Shown: positions 1-8,282 of the stretch, one piece after another
How the letters are laid out: each line of letters begins with the position of its first letter
Numbering within the stretch: the first letter of the stretch is position 1
NCBI GenBank assembly: GCA_020436785.1
Contig: JAGQXC010000038.1
Location: forward strand, 1-33,312
DNA: 33,312 nt
Reading direction: 5' to 3'
DNA from: Saprospiraceae bacterium
GTDB lineage: Bacteria; Bacteroidota; Bacteroidia; Chitinophagales; Saprospiraceae
Position numbers and translations under genes: made by a program
The notes under the pieces: generated by a model
Database searches by the model: none
What the model was told of the DNA's origin: nothing
What the model saw: only the letters and a program-made list of their open reading frames with translations

Positions 1-2
1 AT

Positions 3-335
3 TTATCCAACATTCCCGACTACAATGCGCAGGTAGCCGGTCATGTATCTGCGATTTACCTGAAAGTGTGGCGGCTTGCTCAGCAGATGGGCAAAGGCAA
101 TTTATTTGTCAAACGTTACGTGGTCGGAGGCATCGACGATCATTTTTTTGTTTCAACCATTCGGGGACTGCCCATGATCGACATCATCAATAAGCCCAGC
201 AACAGCGCGACGTCGTTCGGGTCCCATTGGCATACGCACCAGGATAACCTGGACATCATCGATCCCCGTACACTGCGTTCCGTTGGACAGGTCGTACTGG
301 CTGTCATCTACCGGGAAGCGTCGGGTTCGCTCTGA
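3..335 (+). CDS. M28-family metallopeptidase / glutaminyl-peptide cyclotransferase-like, C-terminal part
   Basis: The reading frame is open to the left edge, so only about 110 C-terminal residues are present and the start lies outside. Visible signatures of the M28 zinc-peptidase fold are GGIDDHFFV, then GLPMIDII, then FGSHWHTHQDNLDIID followed by a helix VGQVVLAVIYRE. The DDH and the WHTHxDN histidine/aspartate block match the second half of the family's metal site. In Bacteroidota this ending is shared by aminopeptidases and glutaminyl cyclases, and the fragment cannot separate them. Its TGA abuts the TCA of the convergent lipoprotein gene, forming TGATCA. Confidence 0.8.
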   Translation, partial: LSNIPDYNAQVAGHVSAIYLKVWRLAQQMGKGNLFVKRYVVGGIDDHFFVSTIRGLPMIDIINKPSNSATSFGSHWHTHQDNLDIIDPRTLRSVGQVVLAVIYREASGSL

Positions 336-1538
336 TCAGGCATTCGGACGCATCAGGCTTTGTCGTTTTTGCATAACGTCTGAAATTTGACCCATCAACA
401 TCGACCAAAGATGATCTTCGATCGTCCGCGCCTCTGGAAATGGCAATTCAGATTGGCGACTCAGGTCTTTCTGATAGCCTTTTACCGCCCGTTGATCACC
501 ATGAATGCGGACAAATTCATTGATAAAATGATCGTACAATTCGACCGGCTGTTGCCAAACGATTTGTCCCGTCCGCTCATCCCTTAATTCCAGGCTACCG
601 AGCAAAGCACTTTCTTTGGATTTAGTCACCCGGATGACCTCCGCATGGGCCGTTGTCCAGACCGGATCTTTTACCGGTTGACCCAAACTGTCCTTGACCA
701 TGTTGCCCAAGGTATCACGACGTACCCGGTAGCCGTCAATGACCCGTTGTTGTTCACGCCGTAATTGTTCGGTCACCCGTTCGGGTCCCAGGTGCCAATC
801 CCGGATATCGAAATACAAGACGTAATCAACGGGTTGCCGGTCATCCTGAAAATGCATAATCTGCCATTCACTAAGCGAGAAGGCTTCTGGCTCCGGAGTG
901 AGGTTAAAAGGCATTGCCGGCCAGGCTTCCTGCCGCTGGTCTACCGCCAAAAATAAAATGTGTTCGGTGCCCAGATCACGGGTAACTTCCAGCGCGTTGG
1001 AAACAGTCGTATTGGCTGGTTCCCATTTATTCCATTGTTGATACAATGCAAAAGCCTCCCTGGCTGCCCATTTGTCTCCATTTTCAGCACGCTCCATCAA
1101 TGGTTCGGTCTCCGCTGCATAAGCGTGCAATAAAAGGTCAAACAACTGATCATGTATTCGCACCATCGTATCCACCGGAGTGACTTGTAGATTGAAGCCA
1201 GCAGAATTGATGCGCCTGCGGAGGTACGTTAAATCTTGCTCCCGTTCAATCAGTGCTTCTGCATCACGCAACGCCTTATCCAATTGTTGGCTTGCGGCCG
1301 GTCTGGACAACAGGAGCTGAAAACGATTTCTCCACCGGGCTTCTTCCCGGTCGTAAGCTTCCTGAAGCCAAACGACTTTCTCCCCACTGATTTTTCCATG
1401 ATCCAGTTTGTGCATCAATAATTCCAGGGCTTCCTCGTAACGTCCCTGGTCCATCAATTTTTCAGGTCCGGCACAGGACATCCACAGGACGGCCAGGATA
1501 AGGGCGGATAGGAAGTAAATTGGTAATGTAAGTTTCAT
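336..1538 (-). CDS. Putative lipoprotein with helical N-terminal repeats, function unknown
   Basis: A 400-residue protein with a hydrophobic signal segment (residues 3-20) ending in MSC at Cys22, which is probably a lipidated cysteine, although W at -3 is not a classic lipobox. Residues 25-190 look helical and TPR-like (QGRYEEALELL, then several charged helices). The C-terminal half contains a VDYVLYFDIRDW-like beta segment. The protein is probably anchored in a membrane facing the periplasm or the surface. I do not recognise the family. It is followed convergently by the M28 peptidase fragment, and 139 bp separate its start from the isomerase gene upstream on the same strand. Confidence 0.8.
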   Translation of the reverse strand: MKLTLPIYFLSALILAVLWMSCAGPEKLMDQGRYEEALELLMHKLDHGKISGEKVVWLQEAYDREEARWRNRFQLLLSRPAASQQLDKALRDAEALIEREQDLTYLRRRINSAGFNLQVTPVDTMVRIHDQLFDLLLHAYAAETEPLMERAENGDKWAAREAFALYQQWNKWEPANTTVSNALEVTRDLGTEHILFLAVDQRQEAWPAMPFNLTPEPEAFSLSEWQIMHFQDDRQPVDYVLYFDIRDWHLGPERVTEQLRREQQRVIDGYRVRRDTLGNMVKDSLGQPVKDPVWTTAHAEVIRVTKSKESALLGSLELRDERTGQIVWQQPVELYDHFINEFVRIHGDQRAVKGYQKDLSRQSELPFPEARTIEDHLWSMLMGQISDVMQKRQSLMRPNA

Positions 1539-1677
1539 GACTTTCCGGTTAATCTGGTTGATACCCGTAGACCGGAAGTCGGATAGCCCAGAGTATTAAA
1601 AAGTCGTTAAATGTCCCTGCATTCCTTTGCTGGCCAACTCAATCGATGCCGTTCCGGCTTGATGGGATTCCGGCCAA

Positions 1678-2604
1678 TTAAAATCGGTCCGATTCCCGGT
1701 AAGCCTTAATGACGGCCATTTCCCCCTCTGGGCCGGATTGGGAATTACCATGTTCCATACCCAGGATCCCTTGCCAACCCCGGCTGTGGATGTATTTGAA
1801 AACATTCCGATAGTTGATCTCACCGGTGGTTGGTTCTTTGCGTCCCGGGTTATCTCCGATCTGGAAATATCCGATCTCTTCCCAGGCGAGTTCCATGTTG
1901 GGAATCAGGTTTCCTTCGGTGATTTGCTGGTGGTAGATGTCAAAAAGCATTTTACAACTGGGACTATCGACGGCTTTACAGATCTCATAAGCCTGTGCGG
2001 CCTTTTTCAGGAATTGGCCGGGATGATCCCGGAAGTTCAACATTTCCAATACCATCACCAGGCCGTGCGGTTCAAGAATGGCGGCAGCCTGTTTTAACGA
2101 CTCCACGACATGGGCTGTCTGAAAGCCCATTTCCAGACGCAGCTCCACATGACCGGGTACTACCGTCATCCAGGTCGCATTGACGCGCTTGGCTACCTCC
2201 ACGCTTTCCCGGATATGTTGCAGAAATTCAGTGCGTTTGTCCGCGTCGCCATTGGTTAAATTCGGTTCATTCCAATAGATCTTATGGGCTACAAAGACAC
2301 CCATTTGGAGGTTCCGCCGTTGCATGGTCATTGCCATCTTTTCCTGCATCGAAACTTCACGGTCTTTCATCCCGTTGTCTTCAAAGGCAGAAAAGCCCTG
2401 ATCCGCCATAAATTCGAGTTGAGCGACCGGATCATCACCGGCATGATGCTTAAACATCCCTAAATGTGGTGCATATTTGAGTTGAAAGGGCTCGACGGCC
2501 TGACCTGACAATCCGGTAAGCGCAGAAATACCCTGACCGGTCAGGAGTGATGCGGCGGAAGTGACGGTCCCTTGCTTGATAAATTTGCGACGGTTCATAG
2601 ACAT
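1678..2604 (-). CDS. Tat-signal sugar isomerase/epimerase-like TIM-barrel protein (hydroxypyruvate isomerase-like)
   Basis: The frame could start 8 codons earlier, but MSMNRRKFIKQG is the natural beginning because it places the twin-arginine motif NRRKFIK at the N-terminus, before a hydrophobic stretch. Export to the periplasm is therefore likely. The barrel carries the usual metal-site residues of the xylose-isomerase-like superfamily: Glu in VLEMLN, Asp and His in LFDIYHQQ, Gln in YFQIGD and Glu in GMEHGN. The hydroxypyruvate isomerase subgroup is the closest match by motif. The substrate is unknown. The start lies head to head with apbE with no room for a normal promoter. Together with the Tat-exported Gfo/Idh protein downstream it suggests periplasmic sugar chemistry, which is inference. 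Confidence 0.85.
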   Translation of the reverse strand: MSMNRRKFIKQGTVTSAASLLTGQGISALTGLSGQAVEPFQLKYAPHLGMFKHHAGDDPVAQLEFMADQGFSAFEDNGMKDREVSMQEKMAMTMQRRNLQMGVFVAHKIYWNEPNLTNGDADKRTEFLQHIRESVEVAKRVNATWMTVVPGHVELRLEMGFQTAHVVESLKQAAAILEPHGLVMVLEMLNFRDHPGQFLKKAAQAYEICKAVDSPSCKMLFDIYHQQITEGNLIPNMELAWEEIGYFQIGDNPGRKEPTTGEINYRNVFKYIHSRGWQGILGMEHGNSQSGPEGEMAVIKAYRESDRF

Positions 2605-2606
2605 TG

Positions 2607-3596
2607 ATGGTTGATATGATTTCACCAAAAATAATCATTTTAGTGGCAGTCTTAGCAGGTGGGATGGCCTATGCACAACCCGGCTCCTGGCATCGCCTTG
2701 AAGAAACCAAGCCCCGCCTGGGCACCCTGGTCCGGATCGTGCTTTATACTCCGGATTCTGTTGCGGGCCGCCTGGCGCTACAAACCGCTTTTGCAGAGAT
2801 TGACCGTCTGAATGCCATCATCAGTGATTACGATCCGCAAAGTGAATTATCCCTATTGAATGCAAATCCTGATCGAGATACCCTGAAGGTCTCCTCGGAT
2901 CTGATGGAGGTTTTGGTAGCAGCTCAATCCATCTATCGAAATTCCGGAGGTGCTTTTGACCCGTCCATCAAGCCCTGTGTCGATTACTGGCGAACATTGC
3001 GACGCAGCGGGAAGCCATTGCGACCATCGCACTTAAAAAGACAGTTACAAAAAGTGGGATACGGGGCTTTGTACCTGGACGATGTACGAAACCGGTTGTA
3101 CCGGGGTAAAAAAGGCATGCAGCTGGATCTTGGCGGAATCGGTAAAGGATTTATCGGAGACCGGGTCATCGAATTGCTCGCCAGGATGGGAATTCAACGG
3201 GCATTGATCGACCTGGGTGGAGACCTGGTGGCCGGCAAAGCTCCTCCCGGCACTCCGGGATGGCCCATACAATTTCCTCCACGCCCGGATTGTCGGTTGT
3301 TACTCCACGATCAGGCACTGGCAGGGTCAGGGAGTACTTATCAATACATTGAGCGCCATGGCGTTCGTTACAGCCACATCATTGATCCTCGTAGCGGCCT
3401 GGGCATTGCGAGGCCAACCCTTGCCTTTGTACTGGCGCCTAATGGACGCATGGCCGACGGCTGGGCCTCCGCCTTAACCGTGCTGGGAAAAGCGGATGGG
3501 ATCGATCAAAAAGCAGTCGTTTGGTACCTTGCCGACGGGGAACAATCGCTGGCATCTCCAGAATTTAATCGTTATCTTCACTGTCAAAATGAATAA
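2607..3596 (+). CDS. apbE: FAD:protein FMN transferase
   Basis: ApbE attaches FMN covalently to Thr/Ser of exported redox proteins, using FAD and a divalent metal. Clear family motifs occur in order: LGTLVRIVLY, SDYDPQSELSLLN, GAFDPSIKPCVDYWR, LDLGGIGKGFIGDRV, ALIDLGGDLVAGK, SGSTYQY, SHIIDPRSG and ADGWASALTVLG. An N-terminal signal segment (MISPKIIILVAVLAGG...) places it in the periplasm. Start codons at 2607 and 2616 are both possible; the second gives a cleaner signal peptide. The gene overlaps the start of the YceI gene by 8 bp, so the two are probably cotranslated. No protein in this window shows a convincing S/T-G-A-S/T flavinylation site, so the target lies elsewhere. Confidence 0.95.
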   Translation: MVDMISPKIIILVAVLAGGMAYAQPGSWHRLEETKPRLGTLVRIVLYTPDSVAGRLALQTAFAEIDRLNAIISDYDPQSELSLLNANPDRDTLKVSSDLMEVLVAAQSIYRNSGGAFDPSIKPCVDYWRTLRRSGKPLRPSHLKRQLQKVGYGALYLDDVRNRLYRGKKGMQLDLGGIGKGFIGDRVIELLARMGIQRALIDLGGDLVAGKAPPGTPGWPIQFPPRPDCRLLLHDQALAGSGSTYQYIERHGVRYSHIIDPRSGLGIARPTLAFVLAPNGRMADGWASALTVLGKADGIDQKAVVWYLADGEQSLASPEFNRYLHCQNE

Positions 3597-4137
3597 TACC
3601 ATGAGGACTTTCACCTCTTTGTTATGTTCTGTTCTCTGGCTGGCCGTTAGCGCACACGGTCAATCGGTTACCTGGCAGCTGGATACATCCCATGTGCAGG
3701 TGGAAGGCACCTCTACCATTCACGATTGGACGGTTCAGGTGCCGGATGTACATGGCACCTTAACCATGAACGGAGACCAGATCAGCAACGTGGAACTAAC
3801 CTTTGAGGTAAATACCATGGTCAGCGGCCGGGGAGCCACCATGGACGACAAGACTAAAAAAGCTTTGAAAGGGGACACGGATCCCCAGATCATTTTCAAA
3901 AGCACACAGATTACCTCAAAATCTTCCAACCAGCTGATCGCCAGTGGAGACCTGACCATCGGAGGAGTTACCCATAAAATGGACATTACTTGCCAGTCTG
4001 ACGGAAACGGACATTTCTCGGCGATTGTACCTCTTACTTTTTCACAGTTTGAAATTGAACCTCCTTCCGCGTTGTTCGGATCCATCGTGTGCGGCGAGGA
4101 GATGACCATCCACTTAGAGTTGCAGTTTACCCATTGA
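3589..4137 (+). CDS. YceI-family exported lipid-binding protein
   Basis: YceI proteins are periplasmic lipocalin-like barrels that bind polyisoprenoid or quinone-like lipids. The frame begins inside apbE with ATG at 3589, or at 3601 four codons later, and has a signal peptide ending near AHGQS. The family pattern is visible: WQLDTSHVQVEGTSTIHDW, then VNTMVSGRGATMDDK, KALKGDTDPQIIFKST, SGDLTIGGVTHKMDI and the final strands to EEMTIHLELQF. At 182 residues it has normal length. The 8-bp overlap with apbE suggests a redox link, for example a lipid or quinone partner of a flavinylated protein, but that is inference. Confidence 0.92.
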   Translation: MNNTMRTFTSLLCSVLWLAVSAHGQSVTWQLDTSHVQVEGTSTIHDWTVQVPDVHGTLTMNGDQISNVELTFEVNTMVSGRGATMDDKTKKALKGDTDPQIIFKSTQITSKSSNQLIASGDLTIGGVTHKMDITCQSDGNGHFSAIVPLTFSQFEIEPPSALFGSIVCGEEMTIHLELQFTH

Positions 4138-4165
4138 TCTGAAAGATGATAAAATTTACATATTC

Positions 4166-5119
4166 ATGATTGCAAAATACCTGTTCCTGCCCGTATTCAC
4201 CCTGGCCACGGTGACTGCCTTCGCCCCCGGTGATCCGTATACGGAACACCTGAACGGTACCGATGTATCCTTTGAAATGGTCCCAATTCCGGCCGGTCAT
4301 TTCGTCCTGGGCGCATCGCACAAGGACAAGGCCCAGAAGCCGGATGAATTGCCCAACAAAACCATCCAACTTGAAGGCTTTTGGATGAGCTCTACCGAAG
4401 TAAGCCATGACTTGTATGACATCTACCGCAATAAGGAAAAAGATGTTGATGCCTATGGTCAACCGCGCACCGAAGGTATTGTCAGACCGAGCCCTCCTTA
4501 TGAGGATCCCAGTCATGGACTGGGCGGTGCCAGCTTCCCCGCCAGCGGAATGACGCAGTTTGCCGCACTGCAGTTTTGTAAATGGCTTTCCGAAAAAACC
4601 GGAAAATTTTACCGGTTACCCACCGAAGCCGAGTGGGAATACGCCTGTAGAGCAGGAACCACCACCGCTTATTTTTTTGGCAAGAAAGCGAAAATGTTGC
4701 CCGAGTATGCCTGGTTTGCGGACAACAGTGAGCAAAAACTGCATCCGGTAGGATCTTTGAAACCAAATCCCTGGGGCTTGTACGATATGTACGGCAATGT
4801 CGCCGAATGGACCTTGGACCAATACCAAGCCGATGCCTATGCTGCCATCTCCGATCAGGCGATCGATCCCTGGCGCCAACCTACGGCTTTGCATCCCCGC
4901 ACCGTCAGAGGCGGGTCGTATCAGGATGATGCCGAAGAATTGCGTTCCAGCAATCGCATCGAATCCGATCTGCAGTGGAAAAAACGCGACCCGCAGATCC
5001 CCAAGAGCTTTTGGTGGAATACCGATTCGCCCTTTGTGGGATTTCGCATCGTCCGTCCCATGAAAGAACCCAGCAAAGAAGAACAAAAAGCCTTCTGGGA
5101 TATGGTCCTGGGAGGGTAA
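4166..5119 (+). CDS. Formylglycine-generating-enzyme-like (SUMF1/FGE-fold) exported protein without catalytic cysteines
   Basis: This 317-residue protein has an N-terminal signal segment (MIAKYLFLPVFTLATVTAFA). The FGE-sulfatase fold then runs from about residue 36: FEMVPIPAGHFVLGA, EGFWMSSTEVS, CKWLSEKTG, RLPTEAEWEYACRAG, NPWGLYDMYGNVAEW, VRGGSYQDDAEELRSSNR and FVGFRIVRP. In true formylglycine-generating enzymes the RGGSY block carries two copper-binding cysteines. Here those positions are Asp254 and Leu259, so sulfatase activation is unlikely. Related non-catalytic members serve as structural or ligand-binding proteins such as gliding-motility lipoproteins. It sits 28 bp after the YceI gene, probably in the same transcript. 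No sulfatase gene is nearby. Confidence 0.9.
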   Translation: MIAKYLFLPVFTLATVTAFAPGDPYTEHLNGTDVSFEMVPIPAGHFVLGASHKDKAQKPDELPNKTIQLEGFWMSSTEVSHDLYDIYRNKEKDVDAYGQPRTEGIVRPSPPYEDPSHGLGGASFPASGMTQFAALQFCKWLSEKTGKFYRLPTEAEWEYACRAGTTTAYFFGKKAKMLPEYAWFADNSEQKLHPVGSLKPNPWGLYDMYGNVAEWTLDQYQADAYAAISDQAIDPWRQPTALHPRTVRGGSYQDDAEELRSSNRIESDLQWKKRDPQIPKSFWWNTDSPFVGFRIVRPMKEPSKEEQKAFWDMVLGG

Positions 5120-5223
5120 TAGAATGTTTTTTATCAGATTGATTTGTATCTTGGAGATGCACGGACCTGCATCATAACAAGTGCATCGAAACAACTTTTA
5201 ACTTTCCTTAAAATCCATCCATC

Positions 5224-6534
5224 ATGTCAGGAAAAATAAACCGCCGTTCCTTCGTAGAGCGCACCGCATTGGCCGGTACCGGCGTAGTCATCAGCCCGTT
5301 GCTGGCCGGAGCTGCCGGATTTTTTAACAGTGTCGACGACACCATTCGCATCGCACTCGTCGGCTGTGGAGGCCGGGGAACCGGTGCTGCGACTCAGGCA
5401 TTAAGCACCAAACAAAATGTCAAATTGGTTGCCATGGCGGAAGCCTTCCAGGATAATCTGGAGTCGAGTCTCGCCAATATCATCAATGAAGTGGGCAAGG
5501 ATAAGGTTGACGTACCCAAGGATCGTCAATACGTAGGCTTCGATGCTTACAAGCAAGCCATTTCTCACGCCGATGTGGTGATTCTGGCCACTCCTCCGGG
5601 ATTCCGTCCCATCCATTTTGCCGAGGCCATCGCACAAAACAAACATGTTTTTATGGAAAAACCGGTAGCTACCGATGCTCCCGGTGTCCAGAAAGTGCTG
5701 GAGACCGCCAAAATGGCCAAGCAGAAAAAGCTGAATGTCGTCGTCGGCTTGCAAAGGCATTATCAGACTAAATATACCAAGATCATGGATCTGGTCCACG
5801 ACGGCAAAATTGGAGACATCACCTCTGCCCAGGCTTACTGGAATGGCGCCGGGGTATGGGTTCGTCCCCGTAAACCAGGACAGACCGAGATGGAATATCA
5901 AATGCGCAACTGGTATTATTTCAATTGGCTATGTGGTGACCACATCACCGAACAGCACATCCACAACCTGGACGTGATCAACTGGGCCAAACAATCGTAT
6001 CCGGTATCCGCTCAGGGCATGGGTGGCCGTCAAGTACGGACCGGAAAGGAATACGGGGAGATCTACGACCATCATTATGTCGAATTCACCTATGCCGACG
6101 GATCAATTATGAATAGTCAGTGCCGGCACATCAAAGATTGCTGGAATGAAGTGAATGAAAAACTGACGGGCACGAAAGGCACTGTCGATTTTGGAGCAGG
6201 AAGCGTATCCGGTTACAATGGCAAATCGATTTATCAGCACAATGATAAAAACGATCCCAATCCTTACCAGGTCGAACACGACATGCTCTTTGCTGCGATT
6301 GCCAATGGAGAATATAAGTACGACAACGCAGAATATGGTGCCAAGAGTACCATGACATCCATCCTTGGCCGGATGGCCACGTATTCCGGTAAGATGATTA
6401 AATGGGATGAAGCCATCAATTCGAAAATGAGCATCATGCCCTCCAAATACGATTGGAACGCCAATCCTCCGGTTATGCCCGATGAAGATGGATATTATCC
6501 GATCCCGATGCCCGGTAGCACCGAAGTGATCTAA
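5224..6534 (+). CDS. Tat-exported Gfo/Idh/MocA-family oxidoreductase
   Basis: An NAD(P)-dependent sugar or polyol dehydrogenase-like protein of 436 residues. The N-terminus NRRSFVER followed by a hydrophobic stretch is a Tat signal, used to export a folded, cofactor-loaded enzyme. The Rossmann motif IRIALVGCGGRGTG lies near residue 40. MEKPVATD contains the family's EKP lysine, and CGDHITEQHIHNLDVINW carries the conserved active-site aspartate/histidine region. The C-terminal half is the beta-sheet substrate domain. Relatives with Tat signals act on glycosides and keto-sugars, but the substrate cannot be read from sequence. A 104-bp gap precedes it and a good terminator follows it, so it may be its own unit or the end of the apbE transcript. 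Confidence 0.93.
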   Translation: MSGKINRRSFVERTALAGTGVVISPLLAGAAGFFNSVDDTIRIALVGCGGRGTGAATQALSTKQNVKLVAMAEAFQDNLESSLANIINEVGKDKVDVPKDRQYVGFDAYKQAISHADVVILATPPGFRPIHFAEAIAQNKHVFMEKPVATDAPGVQKVLETAKMAKQKKLNVVVGLQRHYQTKYTKIMDLVHDGKIGDITSAQAYWNGAGVWVRPRKPGQTEMEYQMRNWYYFNWLCGDHITEQHIHNLDVINWAKQSYPVSAQGMGGRQVRTGKEYGEIYDHHYVEFTYADGSIMNSQCRHIKDCWNEVNEKLTGTKGTVDFGAGSVSGYNGKSIYQHNDKNDPNPYQVEHDMLFAAIANGEYKYDNAEYGAKSTMTSILGRMATYSGKMIKWDEAINSKMSIMPSKYDWNANPPVMPDEDGYYPIPMPGSTEVI

Positions 6535-6557
6535 GCAAGTCAGCAACCAAGATAACA

Positions 6558-6583
6558 GGGTCGGCCAATACCGGCCCTTTTTT
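6558..6583 (+). terminator. Intrinsic terminator after the Gfo/Idh gene
   Basis: A 7-bp stem (GGGTCGG with CCGGCCC, one G-T pair) encloses the loop CCAATA and is followed directly by six T residues. It lies between the convergent Gfo/Idh and rhomboid genes and works only for the plus strand, because no T-run follows in the other direction. Confidence 0.85.
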
Positions 6584-6598
6584 GTTTCTGTCCATCCC

Positions 6599-7279
6599 TT
6601 AGGCTGTCAGTGCATATTTCTGGGGCTGGAACCGTTGCCGGAAAAACCACCCACTGACCAATCCGAAAACAAAGCCCCCGATGTGTGCCCACCAAGCCAC
6701 ACCACCGGATCCTTCGGTGGCCGCCATCCCTAATGAATAGTAGCCACTAACCAATTGCTGGACAATCCAAAATCCAAGAAAGGCCATTGCCGGAACATAG
6801 ATTGCCCGGAAAAAAATCAGGATCAATACTTTGATGCGGCTCACTGGAAACATGACCAGGTAGGCACCCATGACCGCGGAGATAGCACCCGAAGCGCCAA
6901 TCGAAGGAATCGCACTGCCGGGATTGAAAAAGACATGGGCGCCGGAGGCCACCACTCCACCGGTGAGATAAAACAATAGAAACAATCCGGACCCGATCAC
7001 CGCCTCAATATTGTCCGCAAAGATCCATAGGAAGAGCATGTTGCCTAACAAGTGCATCCATCCACCGTGTAAAAACATACTGCTGAAAAGGGTAAAGTAA
7101 TCCTGGCCCTGCAAGATAACAACCGGGGTCGCGCCATAGTCAAATACCAATTGCTGCAACTGATCAGCAGGCAATGTCGCCTGGTACAAGAAGACGAGCA
7201 GGTTCAATACGATCAGGGTATAGGACACTAAGGGTCGGTGACCTCCGTGCACCTGTTGATCGCCGATCGGAAAAATCAT
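6599..7279 (-). CDS. Rhomboid-family intramembrane serine protease
   Basis: The 226-residue protein starting at MIFPIGDQQ has about six membrane helices. It carries the rhomboid catalytic features: HGGWMHLLGNMLFLWIF (oxyanion and loop region with H and N), IGASGAIS with the catalytic Ser130, and WWAHIGGFVFG with the catalytic His199. It should cleave membrane-spanning substrates within the cytoplasmic membrane. The frame is open 15 codons further upstream into kdsD, but the internal ATG at 7279 leaves a 16-bp gap after kdsD and fits the usual beginning of short Bacteroidota rhomboids. It is probably cotranscribed with kdsD. Confidence 0.93.
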   Translation of the reverse strand: MIFPIGDQQVHGGHRPLVSYTLIVLNLLVFLYQATLPADQLQQLVFDYGATPVVILQGQDYFTLFSSMFLHGGWMHLLGNMLFLWIFADNIEAVIGSGLFLLFYLTGGVVASGAHVFFNPGSAIPSIGASGAISAVMGAYLVMFPVSRIKVLILIFFRAIYVPAMAFLGFWIVQQLVSGYYSLGMAATEGSGGVAWWAHIGGFVFGLVSGWFFRQRFQPQKYALTA

Positions 7280-7295
7280 GTCTGTGGATTTTAAA

Positions 7296-8264
7296 TTATA
7301 AAAGTCCCTCCTGGAGGATGTCATGCAGATGAATAATCCCTACATAACGTTCGGCAGCAAGAACAATCAACTGGGTAATGCTCATCCTGCGCATCAGTGC
7401 CAATGCATCGACGGCCAGTTCATCCCCGGAAATGGTTTTTGGCTCGGGAGTCATGATGGCTTCTGCCTGCCAGCTGGTCAGGTCCTGGGACTTGCTCAGC
7501 ATTCTGCGCAGGTCTCCGTCGGTAATGATCCCTAACAGACTGCCTGATTCATCGGTGACTGCAGTCGCACCAACCCGCTTTGAAGTCATCTCCATAATGA
7601 CTTCCTGCAAGGATGCCTGTGGACGTACTTCCGGTTTTTCATGACGAATCATCAGATCACGGACCCGGAGATACAACTGCTTGCCAAGCGTCCCGCCCGG
7701 ATGAAACCGGGCAAAGTGTTCCGGCGTAAATTTGCGCAATGCCAGCAAACAGGTCGCCAGGGCATCGCCAATGACCAATTGGGCGGTGGTACTGGAAGTA
7801 GGTGCCAGGTTATTGGGCTCCGCCTCCCGGCTGACCGGCGTATGAATGACCAGATCCGCTTGCTTAGCCAGATAAGAATCAGGTTGGGCCACGACGGCAA
7901 TCAGTTTATTACCGAATTGTTTCACCAAGGGCACCAGGACCTTGATTTCCGGTGTCTCCCCGCTTTTGGATAAAATGATCAGGGAGTCATCCGGCTGGAG
8001 CATCCCCAGGTCTCCATGGATGGCATCGGCACCGTGCATGAACAGTGCCGGTGAGCCGGTCGAGTTAAAGGTGGCGACCCACTTCTGGCCGATGATCGCA
8101 CTCTTGCCGATTCCGGTCACTACGATGCGGCCTTTTGATTTTTGCAGGTGCAACACGGTGTCGACAAAATCCTGATTCAGAGCGGATTGCAGTGCCTGAA
8201 CAGTTTCCAATTCAATGGCCAGGGTTCTGGTGGCAACCGCTAAAATCTGATTTGAACTATTCAC
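7296..8264 (-). CDS. kdsD: Arabinose-5-phosphate isomerase (KpsF/GutQ family)
   Basis: This enzyme interconverts ribulose-5-phosphate and arabinose-5-phosphate, the first step to KDO for the lipid A core. The N-terminal SIS domain shows VVTGIGKSAIIGQK, NSTGSPALFMHGADAIHGDLG, ILSKSGET, PTSSTTAQLVIGDALA and FHPGGTLGK. Two CBS domains follow from about residue 205 to the end (DLMIRHEKP, AVTDESGSLLGIITDGDLRR, AIMTPEP). The start is GTG at 8264, since there is no in-frame ATG before the SIS domain and 322 residues is the usual family length. lpxH elsewhere in the window serves the same lipid A pathway but is not linked. Confidence 0.93.
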   Translation of the reverse strand: MNSSNQILAVATRTLAIELETVQALQSALNQDFVDTVLHLQKSKGRIVVTGIGKSAIIGQKWVATFNSTGSPALFMHGADAIHGDLGMLQPDDSLIILSKSGETPEIKVLVPLVKQFGNKLIAVVAQPDSYLAKQADLVIHTPVSREAEPNNLAPTSSTTAQLVIGDALATCLLALRKFTPEHFARFHPGGTLGKQLYLRVRDLMIRHEKPEVRPQASLQEVIMEMTSKRVGATAVTDESGSLLGIITDGDLRRMLSKSQDLTSWQAEAIMTPEPKTISGDELAVDALALMRRMSITQLIVLAAERYVGIIHLHDILQEGLL

Positions 8265-8282
8265 AATTTGTTTGTATCTTCG
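8251..8282 (+). promoter_or_regulatory. Bacteroidota-type promoter directed at recQ
   Basis: TTTG (8251-8254), a 20-bp spacer and TATCTTCG (8275-8282) match the Bacteroidota primary sigma pattern TTTG-N19-21-TAnnTTTG with one mismatch. The -33 part lies inside the start of the divergent kdsD. Transcription from here would begin near 8289 and give recQ a leader of about 174 bases. Confidence 0.5.

Noticed and set aside
1596..1823. Minus-strand frame running past the isomerase stop
   Set aside because: The isomerase ends naturally at residue Phe before TAA. The extra frame lies in another phase and shows no family pattern.
3589..4137. YceI as the flavinylation target of the adjacent ApbE
   Set aside because: The protein lacks a convincing S/T-G-A-S/T site, so a direct target role is not supported.
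4127..4516. Hydrophobic minus-strand frame opposite the FGE-like gene
   Set aside because: It is a mirror frame of a well-supported gene and has no start or family signal.
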